From Pacificibacter marinus (GTDB lineage: Bacteria; Pseudomonadota; Alphaproteobacteria; Rhodobacterales; Rhodobacteraceae), in contig NZ_JAHKPK010000064.1 of assembly GCF_018860665.1 (NCBI RefSeq), forward strand, positions 85,246 to 149,245: DNA of 64,000 nucleotides, given 5' to 3'. Shown here piece after piece: positions 1 to 9,191 of this stretch. Position 1 is the stretch's first letter; every line of letters begins with the position of its first letter. A program made the position numbers and the translations under genes. Under the pieces are notes generated by a model. It saw only the letters and a list, made by a program, of their open reading frames with translations, was not told the origin of the DNA and ran no database searches.

Positions 1-120
1 GTGTTTGCCCCCGATCAAATGGGCGACGGACAATGGGGCTATGATTGGTTTGGCCACATGGGATTACATAGAAAAAGGGATCAAGCCGGACTTGATCCCC
101 AAACCGAACCTAAGCCTTGA
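1..120 (+). CDS. C-terminal end of an unidentified protein (partial)
   Basis: An open frame enters from the left edge in frame 1 and ends at TGA 118-120 (39 residues, containing the run GDGQWGYDWFGHMG). The composition is protein-like, rich in Gly and aromatic residues, but too little is present to name a family. The last 15 codons overlap the perfect hairpin at 77-99, so the extreme C-terminus may be an extension created by a palindromic repeat. The gene converges on the Anbu protease gene with only 6 bp between the stops. Confidence 0.4.
   Translation: MFAPDQMGDGQWGYDWFGHMGLHRKRDQAGLDPQTEPKP
77..99. repeat. REP-like palindrome
   Basis: GGGATCAAG-ccgga-CTTGATCCC forms a perfect 9-bp stem with a 5-nt loop. 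Its core resembles the CCGGACTTGATCC-type palindromes scattered through many alphaproteobacterial genomes. There is no T-tract, so it is not a classical terminator, though it lies between convergent gene ends. Confidence 0.5.
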
Positions 121-126
121 GACGCC

Positions 127-864
127 TTAGTCGTCGTGGCTGTAATTCGGCAGACTGTCCAAAGCGGTTTTCAAAGCTTCCCCCCAACCATTTGAAATGG
201 TTTGAAAATACTTATTATCTGCTTCGATACGCGTTTGCGAGCCGATCTTAAAGCTGTCAGTCGCATAGGTATGCACATCCAAGGGTAGCCCGACTGAGAG
301 GTTGGCCTTAATGGTGCTATCAAAAGACACAAGCAGCAGCTTGATCGCTTCTTCGAAAGACATTTTCGGATCATACGCGCGCACCAAAATAGGTTTGCCG
401 TATTTGGTTTCGCCGATTTGAAAGAACGGCGTATCGGTGCTGGCCTCAATGAAATTGCCTTGAGGGTAGATCATAAACAATCTTGGCGGTGCGCCTTTGA
501 TTTGACCTGCCAAAATCACCGTCGCGTTGAAACCGCTGTCTGCTTTTTGCCCCTCATTGGCATGATCGGAAATGACGCTTTTCAACGTGTTTGCGATAAG
601 CTGCGCGGCTTGAAACATCGATGGCACGGCAAAGATAGAGGGTTCACGATCCTCAGGCGCTTTGCTGCGCTCATCCAGCAGGCTGATCAAGGCCTGTGTG
701 GTGGCCAAGTTTCCAGCCGTCAATACGGTGAGCACGCGTTCGCCGGGCTCTTCCCAAGTGGCCATTTTGCGAAACATAGAGATGTTATCAACGCCAGCGT
801 TTGTGCGTGTATCTGACATCATAACAAGCCCGCAATCGAGCATCATTCCAACGCAATATGTCAT
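127..864 (-). CDS. Anbu-type proteasome-like protease
   Basis: This is a 245-aa Ntn-hydrolase of the Anbu (ancestral beta-subunit) family related to HslV and 20S proteasome beta subunits. After removal of the initiator Met the N-terminus is Thr-Tyr-Cys-Val-Gly, giving the expected Thr1 nucleophile, with Asp17 in the motif SDTRTNAG and a Lys at about position 32. Length fits the family. It is the last gene of a four-gene minus-strand operon (ATP-grasp, alpha-E, transglutaminase, Anbu) with a 15-bp gap to the transglutaminase. This gene set is a recurrent association; its physiological substrate is unknown, and no unfoldase ATPase lies next to it. The assignment is strong; the biological role is open. 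Confidence 0.9.
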   Translation of the reverse strand: MTYCVGMMLDCGLVMMSDTRTNAGVDNISMFRKMATWEEPGERVLTVLTAGNLATTQALISLLDERSKAPEDREPSIFAVPSMFQAAQLIANTLKSVISDHANEGQKADSGFNATVILAGQIKGAPPRLFMIYPQGNFIEASTDTPFFQIGETKYGKPILVRAYDPKMSFEEAIKLLLVSFDSTIKANLSVGLPLDVHTYATDSFKIGSQTRIEADNKYFQTISNGWGEALKTALDSLPNYSHDD

Positions 865-879
865 AGTGTCGTGTTAGCC

Positions 880-1677
880 TTACTGTTGAGCAACTTCAAT
901 TTGAACGCTCAAGCGTTCGCCAGAGCCGCCATATCGAGTCCCTGTTACAGGAGCCGCCCCAGCATAGTCCAGCCCTGTCGCAACACGCACATACCGAACA
1001 TCAGGCGAAATGCCATTGGACACATCAAAACCCACCCATCCAAGGCCCGCTATATGCGCCTCGGCCCATGCATGTGTGGCCTCTTGGTCTATCCGATCAT
1101 CCATCATCAAATAGCCAGACACATAGCGCGCAGGAAATCCCATCACCCGCGCGCAGGCTAAAAAGATATGACTGTGATCTTGGCAAACACCTTTGCCAGC
1201 ACTCAAAGCCCCTTCGGCGGTGCCGGTGGGCAAAGAGCTGCCAACTTCATAGGCAACATTTGCGTGGATAACCTTTGACAGGCAGTGAAGACGGTCCAAA
1301 TCAGTGTCGCCTTCAACCTGTTTGATCAAGGCCCGCGTTCCCTGTCCTGCTTTGGTCAGGTCTGTAGATGTATCATAGAGCCACAAAGGCGCAGGGCCAC
1401 GGTGCTTGCCCATCATACCATGCGATTCTATCATTTCGACCTCACCTTCGCTGACCAAGGTCACTTCGGTGGCATCACGATCAAAGGAAATAAGATCCAC
1501 GTGATTGTTGTTGTGATCGCTATAAAACACTTCTTTTGCCCCACCAATCACCGTTGTTTGCCAATTGGCAATCCGTTGAAACGGGCTTTCCTTAGGAGTC
1601 AGTCGCACTTGTTGAAGCCCATAAGATACAGGCGTTTCAAAGACATATCGCGTTGTGTGGCGAATTTTTAATTTCAT
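880..1677 (-). CDS. Transglutaminase-like cysteine protease family protein
   Basis: A 265-aa protein with an N-terminal beta-rich domain (starting MKLKIRHTTRYVFE, typical of bacterial transglutaminase-like proteins) and a papain-fold core. The catalytic Cys lies in GKGVCQDHSHIF (about residue 166), the His in ATHAWAEAHI and the Asp in GWVGFDVSNG, so a complete Cys-His-Asp triad is visible. It starts 3 bp after the alpha-E gene, so the two are almost certainly cotranscribed. Family members of this type occur with ATP-grasp and alpha-E proteins and may cleave or form amide bonds in a peptide made by the ATP-grasp enzyme; that role is inferred. Confidence 0.9.
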   Translation of the reverse strand: MKLKIRHTTRYVFETPVSYGLQQVRLTPKESPFQRIANWQTTVIGGAKEVFYSDHNNNHVDLISFDRDATEVTLVSEGEVEMIESHGMMGKHRGPAPLWLYDTSTDLTKAGQGTRALIKQVEGDTDLDRLHCLSKVIHANVAYEVGSSLPTGTAEGALSAGKGVCQDHSHIFLACARVMGFPARYVSGYLMMDDRIDQEATHAWAEAHIAGLGWVGFDVSNGISPDVRYVRVATGLDYAGAAPVTGTRYGGSGERLSVQIEVAQQ

Positions 1678-1680
1678 GGG

Positions 1681-2622
1681 TTACTCATAGAACCTAAAGT
1701 CAATTTCGACCTGACGCCCCAAGTCCGAGAAGGCACCTAGCACAGATTGAATGTATTCGTGTAAGCCTTCTTCGAAAATCACATCAATGTCATTATGCGC
1801 AAACCGAGAAACCAAGGTCTTGGCCAGTTCCAAGGATTTCGGTTCAATGCCGTAATCCGAGGAAAGGTGCTCAAGGTTATCAAGCACTTTACGCGCACAA
1901 AAATTCAAACTGCGCGGCATACGTTTGTCGAGAACCAAAAACTGCGCAATATCGCGTGGATTGGTGTTGTTACCATGCACCATACGGTATCCACCACGCC
2001 CTGATACTGACCGCAAAATGGTTTCCCATTGCACGTTATCGATAGACGAACCAACAGAATACACCGAGGGCAGCAAGACATAGTATTTCACATCCAAGAT
2101 GCGCGCTGTGGCATTTGCACGTTCTAAAAACGTCCCGATACGGGCAAAGTTATACATGTCGTTGCGCAGCATCGTGCCATGAGTTGCCCCACGCACCAGC
2201 GCGGTGCGTTGGCGTACCAACCCCAAAGCGGTGGGCAAATCGCGCTCTGACACTTTGCGCGCCAATGCCTTTTGGGACGCCATGAAACAGCCGTTCATCG
2301 CTTCCCACACCTCATGGGTCAAAGCCGTACGCACCAAACGCGCATTTTGGCGTGCAGTTGAAATACCGGATTGCACAGACGAAAGATTGTCTTTGGAGCG
2401 CAACATCCAGTCAATCACATCATCTTTGTTTATATCATCATGCGTGGCAAGATATCCCTGATCAACGCCCGCAGTTTTCATCACAGAGCGCCATTCATCA
2501 TCATCCGCGCCAGTGCGTGTCAAACCAATGCGTTGACCAGTTTCGATCAAACGCGATGTGTTCTCAGCCCGTTCCAGATAACGATACATCCAGTAGAGGC
2601 CATTAGCAGTTTTCCCAAGCAT
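1681..2622 (-). CDS. Alpha-E domain protein
   Basis: A 313-aa, mostly helical protein of the alpha-E family (start MLGKTANGLYWMYRYLERAENTSR, the usual N-terminus). I place the start at 2622 rather than at the longer upstream in-frame codon because the extra 20 residues are unlike the family and would overlap the preceding gene, whose stop is 2624-2626. Alpha-E proteins accompany circularly permuted ATP-grasp proteins, sometimes as fusions, but no biochemical function is established. Here it is second in the Anbu operon. Confidence 0.88.
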   Translation of the reverse strand: MLGKTANGLYWMYRYLERAENTSRLIETGQRIGLTRTGADDDEWRSVMKTAGVDQGYLATHDDINKDDVIDWMLRSKDNLSSVQSGISTARQNARLVRTALTHEVWEAMNGCFMASQKALARKVSERDLPTALGLVRQRTALVRGATHGTMLRNDMYNFARIGTFLERANATARILDVKYYVLLPSVYSVGSSIDNVQWETILRSVSGRGGYRMVHGNNTNPRDIAQFLVLDKRMPRSLNFCARKVLDNLEHLSSDYGIEPKSLELAKTLVSRFAHNDIDVIFEEGLHEYIQSVLGAFSDLGRQVEIDFRFYE

Positions 2623-2623
2623 A

Positions 2624-4048
2624 TCAGTCCTCCAGCACCCATGTGTCTTTGGTCCCGCCCCCTTGAGAGGAGTTGACCACAAGCGATCCCTTTTTCAGCG
2701 CCACCCGGGTCAAACCACCCGGCGTGATGTTGATGCCCTTTGGCGAGCATTGCACATAGGGTCGCAAATCCACATGGCGTGGTGTCAAACCGGCTTTGTT
2801 GAAAATCGGCACTGTAGACAGGCTAAGCGTTGGTTGCGCGATATAATTTCCGGGACGCGCTTTGAGTTTGCGGCGGAAGGCTTCGATTTCGCGTTTGCTG
2901 GCTGTGGGGCCAATTAACATGCCATATCCGCCAGATCCGTGAACCTCTTTAACCACCAAATCTGACAGATTATCAAGAACATAGGCCAAAGGCTCCGCTT
3001 CCGAGCAGCGCCATGTTGGCACGTTTTTCAAGATCGCTTTTTCGCCCGTATAAAATTCCACGATGTCCGGCATATAGCTGTAGATCGCTTTGTCATCAGC
3101 GATACCAGTGCCTGGCGCATTAGCAATTGTGATGCCGCCCGCACGGTAGACATCCATAATCCCGGGCACGCCCAAGGCGCTTTCGGGATTGAAACTGAGC
3201 GGATCTAAATACTCATCATCGATCCTGCGATACAGCACATCAATCGGTTTATAACCACGGGTCGTACGCATCGCGACACGCCCATTGACGACGCGCAGAT
3301 CGTGACCTTCGACCAGTTCCACACCCATCTGATCCGCCAGAAATGCGTGCTCATAGTAAGCAGAATTATACACACCCGGCGTTAAGACAGCCACTGTTGG
3401 CGTGCCCTCACAAGCGGCGGGCGCACAAGCGGCCAAAGAGCGGCGCAAATCTGTGGGATAGTTTTGAATCGACTGCACTTTGTTTTTCGCAAAGAGTTCT
3501 GGAAACATTTGCAGCATCGTTTCGCGGTTTTCCAACATATACGACACACCTGAGGGGGTGCGCGCATTGTCTTCTAACACGTAAAAATCATCGTCCCCTG
3601 TGCGGACCAAGTCGACCCCCACGATATGAGTATAAATACCACCGGGTGGGGTCATGCCCAACATCTGTGGCAAAAAGGCTTCGTTATTTGCGATCATTTC
3701 ACGCGGCACGCGACCTGCTTTGATGATCTCTTGTCTGTTATACACATCATGCAAAAAGGCATTAATAGCCCGCACCCGTTGCTCAATACCCTTGGACAGT
3801 TTTTTCCACTCGCGGGCTGCAATAATGCGCGGAATAATATCAAAGGGGATCAGCCGCTCTTCGGCCTCGGTACGCCCGTAGACGTTAAAGGTGATGCCCA
3901 TCAGGCGGAACACCTCTTCGGCCTCGCGTTGCTTGGCTCGCAATCGTGCGGGGTCTTCGCCTTCAAACCAGTGGTTAAATTCTGCATAAGGCGCGCGAAG
4001 CTGCCCCTCAGTGCCCAACATTTCATCAAAGATATTTTTTTCACTCAT
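2624..4048 (-). CDS. Circularly permuted ATP-grasp family protein
   Basis: A 474-aa protein of the circularly permuted ATP-grasp type 2 family. Recognisable segments include VLEDNARTPSGVSYMLENR (about 155-175), YRRIDDEYLDP, and the Gly-rich nucleotide loop VVKEVHGSGGYGMLIGP near residue 365. Such enzymes are thought to ligate amino acids or peptides using ATP. It is the first gene of the operon with alpha-E, transglutaminase and Anbu, spaced by one base from the alpha-E gene. The start at 4048 gives the usual N-terminus. The product of the ligase is unknown; a peptide tag or conjugate handled by the downstream transglutaminase and protease is inference. Confidence 0.9.
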   Translation of the reverse strand: MSEKNIFDEMLGTEGQLRAPYAEFNHWFEGEDPARLRAKQREAEEVFRLMGITFNVYGRTEAEERLIPFDIIPRIIAAREWKKLSKGIEQRVRAINAFLHDVYNRQEIIKAGRVPREMIANNEAFLPQMLGMTPPGGIYTHIVGVDLVRTGDDDFYVLEDNARTPSGVSYMLENRETMLQMFPELFAKNKVQSIQNYPTDLRRSLAACAPAACEGTPTVAVLTPGVYNSAYYEHAFLADQMGVELVEGHDLRVVNGRVAMRTTRGYKPIDVLYRRIDDEYLDPLSFNPESALGVPGIMDVYRAGGITIANAPGTGIADDKAIYSYMPDIVEFYTGEKAILKNVPTWRCSEAEPLAYVLDNLSDLVVKEVHGSGGYGMLIGPTASKREIEAFRRKLKARPGNYIAQPTLSLSTVPIFNKAGLTPRHVDLRPYVQCSPKGINITPGGLTRVALKKGSLVVNSSQGGGTKDTWVLED

Positions 4049-4441
4049 GGATTGACGCTAGGTCTGAAAATCTTAGCTTGCAACAGGATCTGATCACCAA
4101 AGCCCTCCAAAACAAAATGTGATTAATTTTTAATCAGCAAATAATCATCCCCAAATTCCATGCCCTTACGTCACCATCTCGGCGGCATAGGGCGATTCTT
4201 TGATCTGCCAAAAAACCTCCAATGGCATCGGAAAACTTAAGAAATCCGTCCCCTTTATTGCTGAGGCAGGCTCCACAGCTATTTTGGCAAAGATTTACGA
4301 TTTGTATACCATTGCACACATTGACTTAAACGGCGGTCTGATTTACCTCAAAGTCAACAGCGTGGACTGGGGGACGTGGATGCCCTGCGAGCCTCTGCCA
4401 CGCAGGTATTTGTCCGATCATATCGTGAAAGAGACCACAAC
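4049..4441. other. Divergent intergenic region upstream of icd
   Basis: This 393-bp gap separates the divergent Anbu operon and icd, so it must hold both promoters. The first 150 bp are AT-rich. I see no RNA gene, riboswitch or repeat, and the short open frames inside lack ribosome binding sites and protein-like composition. Confidence 0.4.
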
Positions 4442-6640
4442 ATGGCCAATCAAACCCCAGACATTATCTACACAATCGTTGACGAAGCCCCCGAGCTTGC
4501 GCGCCACTCACTGTTGCCAATCATTCGCTACTTTGCGAAAGCGGCCGACATCAGTGTAGAAACCCGCGATATCTCTTTGGCTGGTCGTATCTTGGCGCTC
4601 TTCCCTGATCTTTTGACCGAAGACCAGCGCGTGTCTGACGATTTGGCGGAACTTGGCAAATTGGTGAAAACACCAGATGCCAACGTGATCAAATTGCCAA
4701 ACGTCTCAGCATCTGTTCCACAGCTGACAGACGCGATCGCAGAATTGCAGTCCAAAGGCTATGCAATCCCTGACTACCCAGCCTCACCTGCAACAGACGC
4801 AGAAAAAGCGATCCGCGCCAAATATGATACGGTCAAAGGCTCTGCTGTGAACCCCGTTTTGCGCGAAGGCAACTCTGACCGCCGTTCTGCCAAAGCTGTG
4901 AAATCCTACGCGATGGCCAACCCGCACCGCATGGGCGAATGGACTGCTGACAGCAAAACACATGTTGCGTCTATGTCTGGAAATGATTTTTTTGCCAATG
5001 AAAAATCTGCAACCATTTCCGCTGATCAAGCTGGCGGCGCGAAAATCGTCTTCACTACAGCAGATGGCACCAAAACTGTACTCAAAGATGGCCTGACATA
5101 CCTTGAGGGCGAAATTGTTGACGCCACATTCATGTCCGTTGCCGCATTGCGTGACTTCATCAAAGCCGAAATCGCATCCATGGAAGATGGCGTGCTGTTC
5201 TCGGTTCACCTCAAAGCGACCATGATGAAGGTCTCTGACCCGATCCTCTTCGGTCACTTCGTATCTGTCTTCATCGAAGACTTCTTGGCCAAACATGGTG
5301 AGACCGTGAAAGCGCTCGGCTTTAACCCGAATGCAGGCCTTGGCGATCTGGAAGAGCGCATCAAAGGCAACGCCGAACTCGAAGCCGATCTGAAAGCGGC
5401 CCTCGCAGGCAAGCCAGACATGTACATGGTGAACTCTGACAAAGGCATCACCAACCTGCACGTTTCTTCAGACGTCATCATCGATGCCTCCATGCCAGCA
5501 GTGATCAAAGCGGGCGGCATCGGTTGGGGCCCAGACGGCAAAGCTGCAGACACCAAATGCTGCATCCCAGACAATTGCTACGCTGGCATTTACGACGAGA
5601 CCATCAATTTCTTCAAAGAAAACGGTACTTTGGATGTGACCACTTGTGGTGCCGTGTCCAACGTTGGCTTGATGGCGCAAAAAGCCGAAGAATACGGCTC
5701 ACACCCAACAACGTTTGAATTGCCAGCCGCTGGTACCGTTGAAATCATTCTCGACAACGGCGATGTGCTGCACTCACACGCTGTTGAAGCTGGTGACATT
5801 TGGCGCTCTTCCACTGCGAAAAAAGAGCCTATTCTGGACTGGATCAAAACAGGGATCGAACGCTTTGACGCTGTTGGTACAGCCGCTTTCTGGCTAGATG
5901 CCAACCGCGCGCATGACGCTGAATTGATCAAATATGTTGAGCCTGCTTTGAAAGCCGCTGGCAAAGACATTCCGATCATGGCACCACGCGAAGCGACACG
6001 TTTCTCATGGGTTGAAATGACCAAAGGCAAAGACGTTGTGACCATTTCTGGCAACGTTTTGCGCGATTACCTGACTGATCTGTTCCCAATCTTGGAACTC
6101 GGCACATCTGCAAAAATGCTGTCCATCGTGAAATTGATGAACGGTGGCGGTTTGTTCGAAACAGGTGCTGGTGGGTCTGCTCCGAAACACGTGGAACAGC
6201 TGGTCGAAGAAAACCACCTGCGTTGGGACAGCCTTGGCGAATTCTGCGCGCTTGGCGAAAGCTTCAACTTTTTGGCGACAGCCAAAGGCAAAACCAAGGC
6301 AGCCGTTTTGGGTCAAGCCGTAGAAGACGCCACAGTGAAGCTTTTGCTAGAGAACAAATCGCCAGAGCGCAAAGTTGGCCAAAACGACAACCGCTCGTCA
6401 CACTACTGGTTCGCACGTTTCTGGGCAGAAGCCCTGGCAGCACAAGACACCGATACAGAACTCAAAGCGCATTTTGCACAAGTGGCTGAAAAGCTTGAAA
6501 CAGGCGAAGCTGCAATTTTGAGCGAACTCAAGAAAGACGAGGGTAAACCCGCGGATATGGATGGCTACTACAAATCAGACGCCGCCAAAACATCCGCGAT
6601 CATGCGCCCGTCAACCACGCTCAACGCCATCATCGGCTAA
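4442..6640 (+). CDS. icd: NADP-dependent isocitrate dehydrogenase, monomeric type
   Basis: A 732-aa enzyme of the monomeric IDH family (about 740 aa), which oxidatively decarboxylates isocitrate to 2-oxoglutarate in the TCA cycle with NADP+. The N-terminus [16 protein letters not shown] and internal blocks [13 protein letters not shown] and [13 protein letters not shown] are characteristic. The start at 4442 (MANQTPD) is preferred to an in-frame ATG 66 bp upstream, which would add residues absent from relatives. The gene stands alone with its own terminator at 6666-6691. It is unrelated to the homodimeric Icd of E. coli. Confidence 0.95.
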   Translation: MANQTPDIIYTIVDEAPELARHSLLPIIRYFAKAADISVETRDISLAGRILALFPDLLTEDQRVSDDLAELGKLVKTPDANVIKLPNVSASVPQLTDAIAELQSKGYAIPDYPASPATDAEKAIRAKYDTVKGSAVNPVLREGNSDRRSAKAVKSYAMANPHRMGEWTADSKTHVASMSGNDFFANEKSATISADQAGGAKIVFTTADGTKTVLKDGLTYLEGEIVDATFMSVAALRDFIKAEIASMEDGVLFSVHLKATMMKVSDPILFGHFVSVFIEDFLAKHGETVKALGFNPNAGLGDLEERIKGNAELEADLKAALAGKPDMYMVNSDKGITNLHVSSDVIIDASMPAVIKAGGIGWGPDGKAADTKCCIPDNCYAGIYDETINFFKENGTLDVTTCGAVSNVGLMAQKAEEYGSHPTTFELPAAGTVEIILDNGDVLHSHAVEAGDIWRSSTAKKEPILDWIKTGIERFDAVGTAAFWLDANRAHDAELIKYVEPALKAAGKDIPIMAPREATRFSWVEMTKGKDVVTISGNVLRDYLTDLFPILELGTSAKMLSIVKLMNGGGLFETGAGGSAPKHVEQLVEENHLRWDSLGEFCALGESFNFLATAKGKTKAAVLGQAVEDATVKLLLENKSPERKVGQNDNRSSHYWFARFWAEALAAQDTDTELKAHFAQVAEKLETGEAAILSELKKDEGKPADMDGYYKSDAAKTSAIMRPSTTLNAIIG

Positions 6641-6665
6641 ACTGCGCGCAAATATACAAGCATTT

Positions 6666-6691
6666 GGGGAACCTTTGGGTTCCCCTTTTTT
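6666..6691 (+). terminator. Rho-independent terminator of icd
   Basis: GGGGAACC-tttg-GGTTCCCC followed by TTTTTT, 25 bp after the icd stop. Confidence 0.9.
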
Positions 6692-6779
6692 ATGCGCACC
6701 CGACACAAAGAGTTGGGTAAATTGACAGGATGTTCACGTAAACGACGAGGGCTTTGGGTCAATTCCAATCAATGGATTT

Positions 6780-6865
6780 TGGTGCGGGCGGGGGGACTCG
6801 AACCCCCACGGGCATACGCCCAACAGATTTTAAGTCTGGTGTGTCTACCATTCCACCACGCCCGC
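6780..6865 (-). tRNA. tRNA-Leu(UAA)
   Basis: On the minus strand the acceptor GCGGGCG pairs with CGCCCGC, discriminator A and an encoded CCA follow. The anticodon loop CTTAAAA gives UAA, and a long class II variable arm is present (GTTGGGCGTATGCCCG region). The T-arm reads GGGGGTTCGAGTCCCCC. Confidence 0.95.
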
Positions 6866-7031
6866 AACCGTGTTGCAGACACAAAGCAAAAGATGCGTCG
6901 CGCAACGGTTTGATGTTTAAGCGTAATGAGACCTAGAGCCAAGTGGTTTTCGAGCAAAGAAGAACATTCTACTATGATTACACATAAAGTTTTGTGCTTG
7001 ACGCGCGGTGTTGCTGCGCCAATGTGGGCGC

Positions 7032-7778
7032 ATGTTTCCAATTCGTGACCACAACCCGTCTCGCCACCCCGCCTATGTCACCTATGGCATCATGGCGCTG
7101 AATATCGCTGTGTTTTTGGCGATGCTGCCCGCCTATGGCAATGACGCAGCCCTTTATGACATCTACGCCAATTGGGCTTTGGTCCCTGCACGTGTGTCGG
7201 CGGGCGACGGGGCGCATACGTTTTTTTCATCAATGTTCATGCATGCTGGATTTATGCACCTGGCAGGCAACATGCTGTTTTTATGGATATTTGGTGATAA
7301 CCTAGAAGACGAAATGGGTCACTGGAAATACTTGGGGTTCTATCTGTTTTGTGGCGTGATTGCGGGCTTGGCGCAGTTTTTGGCCGGCCCTACCGTTCGC
7401 GTGCCAATGGTCGGTGCCTCAGGCGCGATTGCCGGCGTCATGGGGGCCTACTTGCTGTTGTACCCCAAAGCAAAGATCGACATCTTGCTGATATTGATCG
7501 TATTTTTCAAAATCTTTCCAGTTCCAGCTTGGGTCATGTTGGGATTATGGACCGTCATGCAAATCTGGGGTGGAGTATCGGCCACATCTGGGTCAGGTGG
7601 CGTCGCCTATTTGGCACATTTGGGCGGGTTCGTTGCTGGAATTGTGGTGATATATCCCAAATGGTTGGCCTTGGGCGGACGGCAGTATTGGGATCGGACA
7701 TTCGGTCATCCCGCACATCCTGAGGCCCAATACCAATTTGTGAAATCGTCTGTCCCTGTTGTCAAACGACGCAAATGA
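7032..7778 (+). CDS. Rhomboid family intramembrane serine protease
   Basis: A 248-aa polytopic inner-membrane protein with about six to seven hydrophobic segments. The catalytic Ser lies in GASGAIAGVMG (about residue 133), the His in AHLGGFVAG near the C-terminus, and the HAGFMHLAGNMLFLW block matches the conserved HxxxN of loop 1/TM2. These proteases cut transmembrane substrates. The start at 7032 (MFPIRDHNPS) is chosen over an in-frame codon 24 bp upstream because it matches the family N-terminus. No functional partner is evident next to it. Confidence 0.9.
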   Translation: MFPIRDHNPSRHPAYVTYGIMALNIAVFLAMLPAYGNDAALYDIYANWALVPARVSAGDGAHTFFSSMFMHAGFMHLAGNMLFLWIFGDNLEDEMGHWKYLGFYLFCGVIAGLAQFLAGPTVRVPMVGASGAIAGVMGAYLLLYPKAKIDILLILIVFFKIFPVPAWVMLGLWTVMQIWGGVSATSGSGGVAYLAHLGGFVAGIVVIYPKWLALGGRQYWDRTFGHPAHPEAQYQFVKSSVPVVKRRK

Positions 7779-7860
7779 GCCCCAGCCTTTCATGCCATTG
7801 ACAGATAATCCACCCCAGCCAAACGGGCCGGGTGCTTGAACAGTCTCCAAGCGAAACAGA

Positions 7861-8067
7861 TTATTCGCCGTAGCCGACTTCATAAGCGATCTCTTCAAGA
7901 TCTTCGCTCACGAAGGTCGCATATACTTGTGCGCCATTTGATATGGTCAAAATGACAGCAAGCGATAGCCCTGCCACCGCGGACGTAATCACGACCCAGT
8001 CGACAGTGACGGCACCATCGTCTTCTTGGTTGTTCTTGTTCACCCATTGGGCCAGTGTTTTAAACAC
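7861..8067 (-). CDS. Flp-type pilin-like small protein
   Basis: A 68-aa protein with a short charged N-terminus (KNNQEDDGA) followed by VTVDWVVITSAVAGLSLAVI, one hydrophobic helix that resembles the processing site and N-terminal helix of type IVb (Flp) pilins, then an acidic tail. The cleavage-site Gly is present, but Asp replaces the usual Glu at mature position 5. It is smaller and more acidic-tailed than typical Flp and no tad genes are nearby, so it may be an orphan pilin or a membrane peptide of other function. Confidence 0.65.
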   Translation of the reverse strand: MFKTLAQWVNKNNQEDDGAVTVDWVVITSAVAGLSLAVILTISNGAQVYATFVSEDLEEIAYEVGYGE

Positions 8068-8222
8068 GCAATTTCCTCCGATTCATGCATACACAGTCGC
8101 ATCCAAAACCGACAAGAATAGGGCCGAACCAAGGTTTTATAGAAGAGGAAGAGCAACACTCGATGAAAGCGCGTAGAACTTGTGAAAAAGTAGAAACAAT
8201 CAAAGGCACTCAGGCAAATAAA

Positions 8223-8247
8223 AAGCGCGCCTGAACAGCGCGCGTTT
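8223..8247 (-). terminator. Terminator of the IMPase-like gene
   Basis: A GCGCGC stem with loop CTGAACA, followed on the minus strand by a run of T, lies 26 bp after the stop at 8273. Confidence 0.75.
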
Positions 8248-8272
8248 TAAAACTTTAAGACTGGTGATGCTG

Positions 8273-9061
8273 TCAATCGGCGCGAATGACCGAGGCAAAC
8301 CGATCAAACAGGGCTTCATTCGCACAGATGACTTCGCCATCCTCGACGATATTGTTTGTTTTCACGATAGGTTCAGCAAAGCCGCCAGACTCTTTGACCA
8401 AAAGCAACCCCGCAGCGATATCCCAAGGTTTCATGCGACGTTCCCAGTAGCCGTCAAAACGACCAGCGGCCACAAAAGCCATATCCAATGACGGCGCGCC
8501 CCAACGGCGAACACCAGCACAAGCAGGCAAAATGCGCGCAAGATCGCGCAGAGTGTCAGGCAAATCAGATTGACCACCATTGGGCAAACCTGTTGCAAAC
8601 AACCCCTCATGAAGCTTGGTACGACCAGAGGCGCGAATACGCGTGTCGTTCATCCAAGAACCTGCACCTTTTTCCGCCCAGAACAATTCGCCTTTGGCAG
8701 GATCAAACACGACGCAAGATACGATTTCGCCTTTGTGCTCAAGGGCGACAGACACAGCCCAATGCGGCAGGCCGTGCAAAAAGTTGGTCACACCATCCAA
8801 GCCAGACACAATCCAGCGACGGGTCGGGTCAGCGCCCTCAATTTCTTTGCCGTCTTTGCCAAGCCAACCGTAGGTCGGGCGTGCTTCGACCAGCATATCG
8901 TGCATAATGGTCTCTGAGCTGATGATCGCTTTGGAGACAAAGTCCCCTGCCCCTTTGGCTGAAACTTGGAGGTTCTCGACCTCACGAAAGTCTTTGACAA
9001 GAGAACGACCAGCGGCGCGAGTGGCCTTGATCATGACGTTTTGGTTTGCACTGCCTAGCAT
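8273..9061 (-). CDS. Inositol monophosphatase-family protein with altered metal site
   Basis: A 262-aa member of the inositol monophosphatase/SuhB family by overall fold and length (start MLGSANQNVMIKATRAAGRS). SuhB-type enzymes hydrolyse inositol phosphates using two or three Mg2+ ions. Here several ligand motifs differ: the usual GDFVSxAD reads GDFVSKAI, the LAEE motif reads LGKD, and DPLDGTTNF reads SGLDGVTNF. The second Asp of that motif and the C-terminal KPWDIAAG are kept. Loss of two ligand positions suggests reduced or no phosphatase activity, so it may be a pseudoenzyme paralogue of SuhB. The start at 9061 matches relatives. It has its own terminator. Confidence 0.85.
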   Translation of the reverse strand: MLGSANQNVMIKATRAAGRSLVKDFREVENLQVSAKGAGDFVSKAIISSETIMHDMLVEARPTYGWLGKDGKEIEGADPTRRWIVSGLDGVTNFLHGLPHWAVSVALEHKGEIVSCVVFDPAKGELFWAEKGAGSWMNDTRIRASGRTKLHEGLFATGLPNGGQSDLPDTLRDLARILPACAGVRRWGAPSLDMAFVAAGRFDGYWERRMKPWDIAAGLLLVKESGGFAEPIVKTNNIVEDGEVICANEALFDRFASVIRAD

Positions 9062-9191
9062 GGGTATCCGGCTCCGAAGATGTTCAAGTGCTGCGTATAC
9101 GCACAAGGACCCGATCTGCCAAGGGCTTGCGGGGCAGTTTTATGGGAAGTTTTGACCAAATCGACAGGGTTACACGTTCAAATCGTGCAAC

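Noticed and set aside
4784..5461. 225-codon open frame antisense to icd
   Set aside because: Shadow of the icd codon bias; the translation is unlike a protein (His/Phe/Val-rich).
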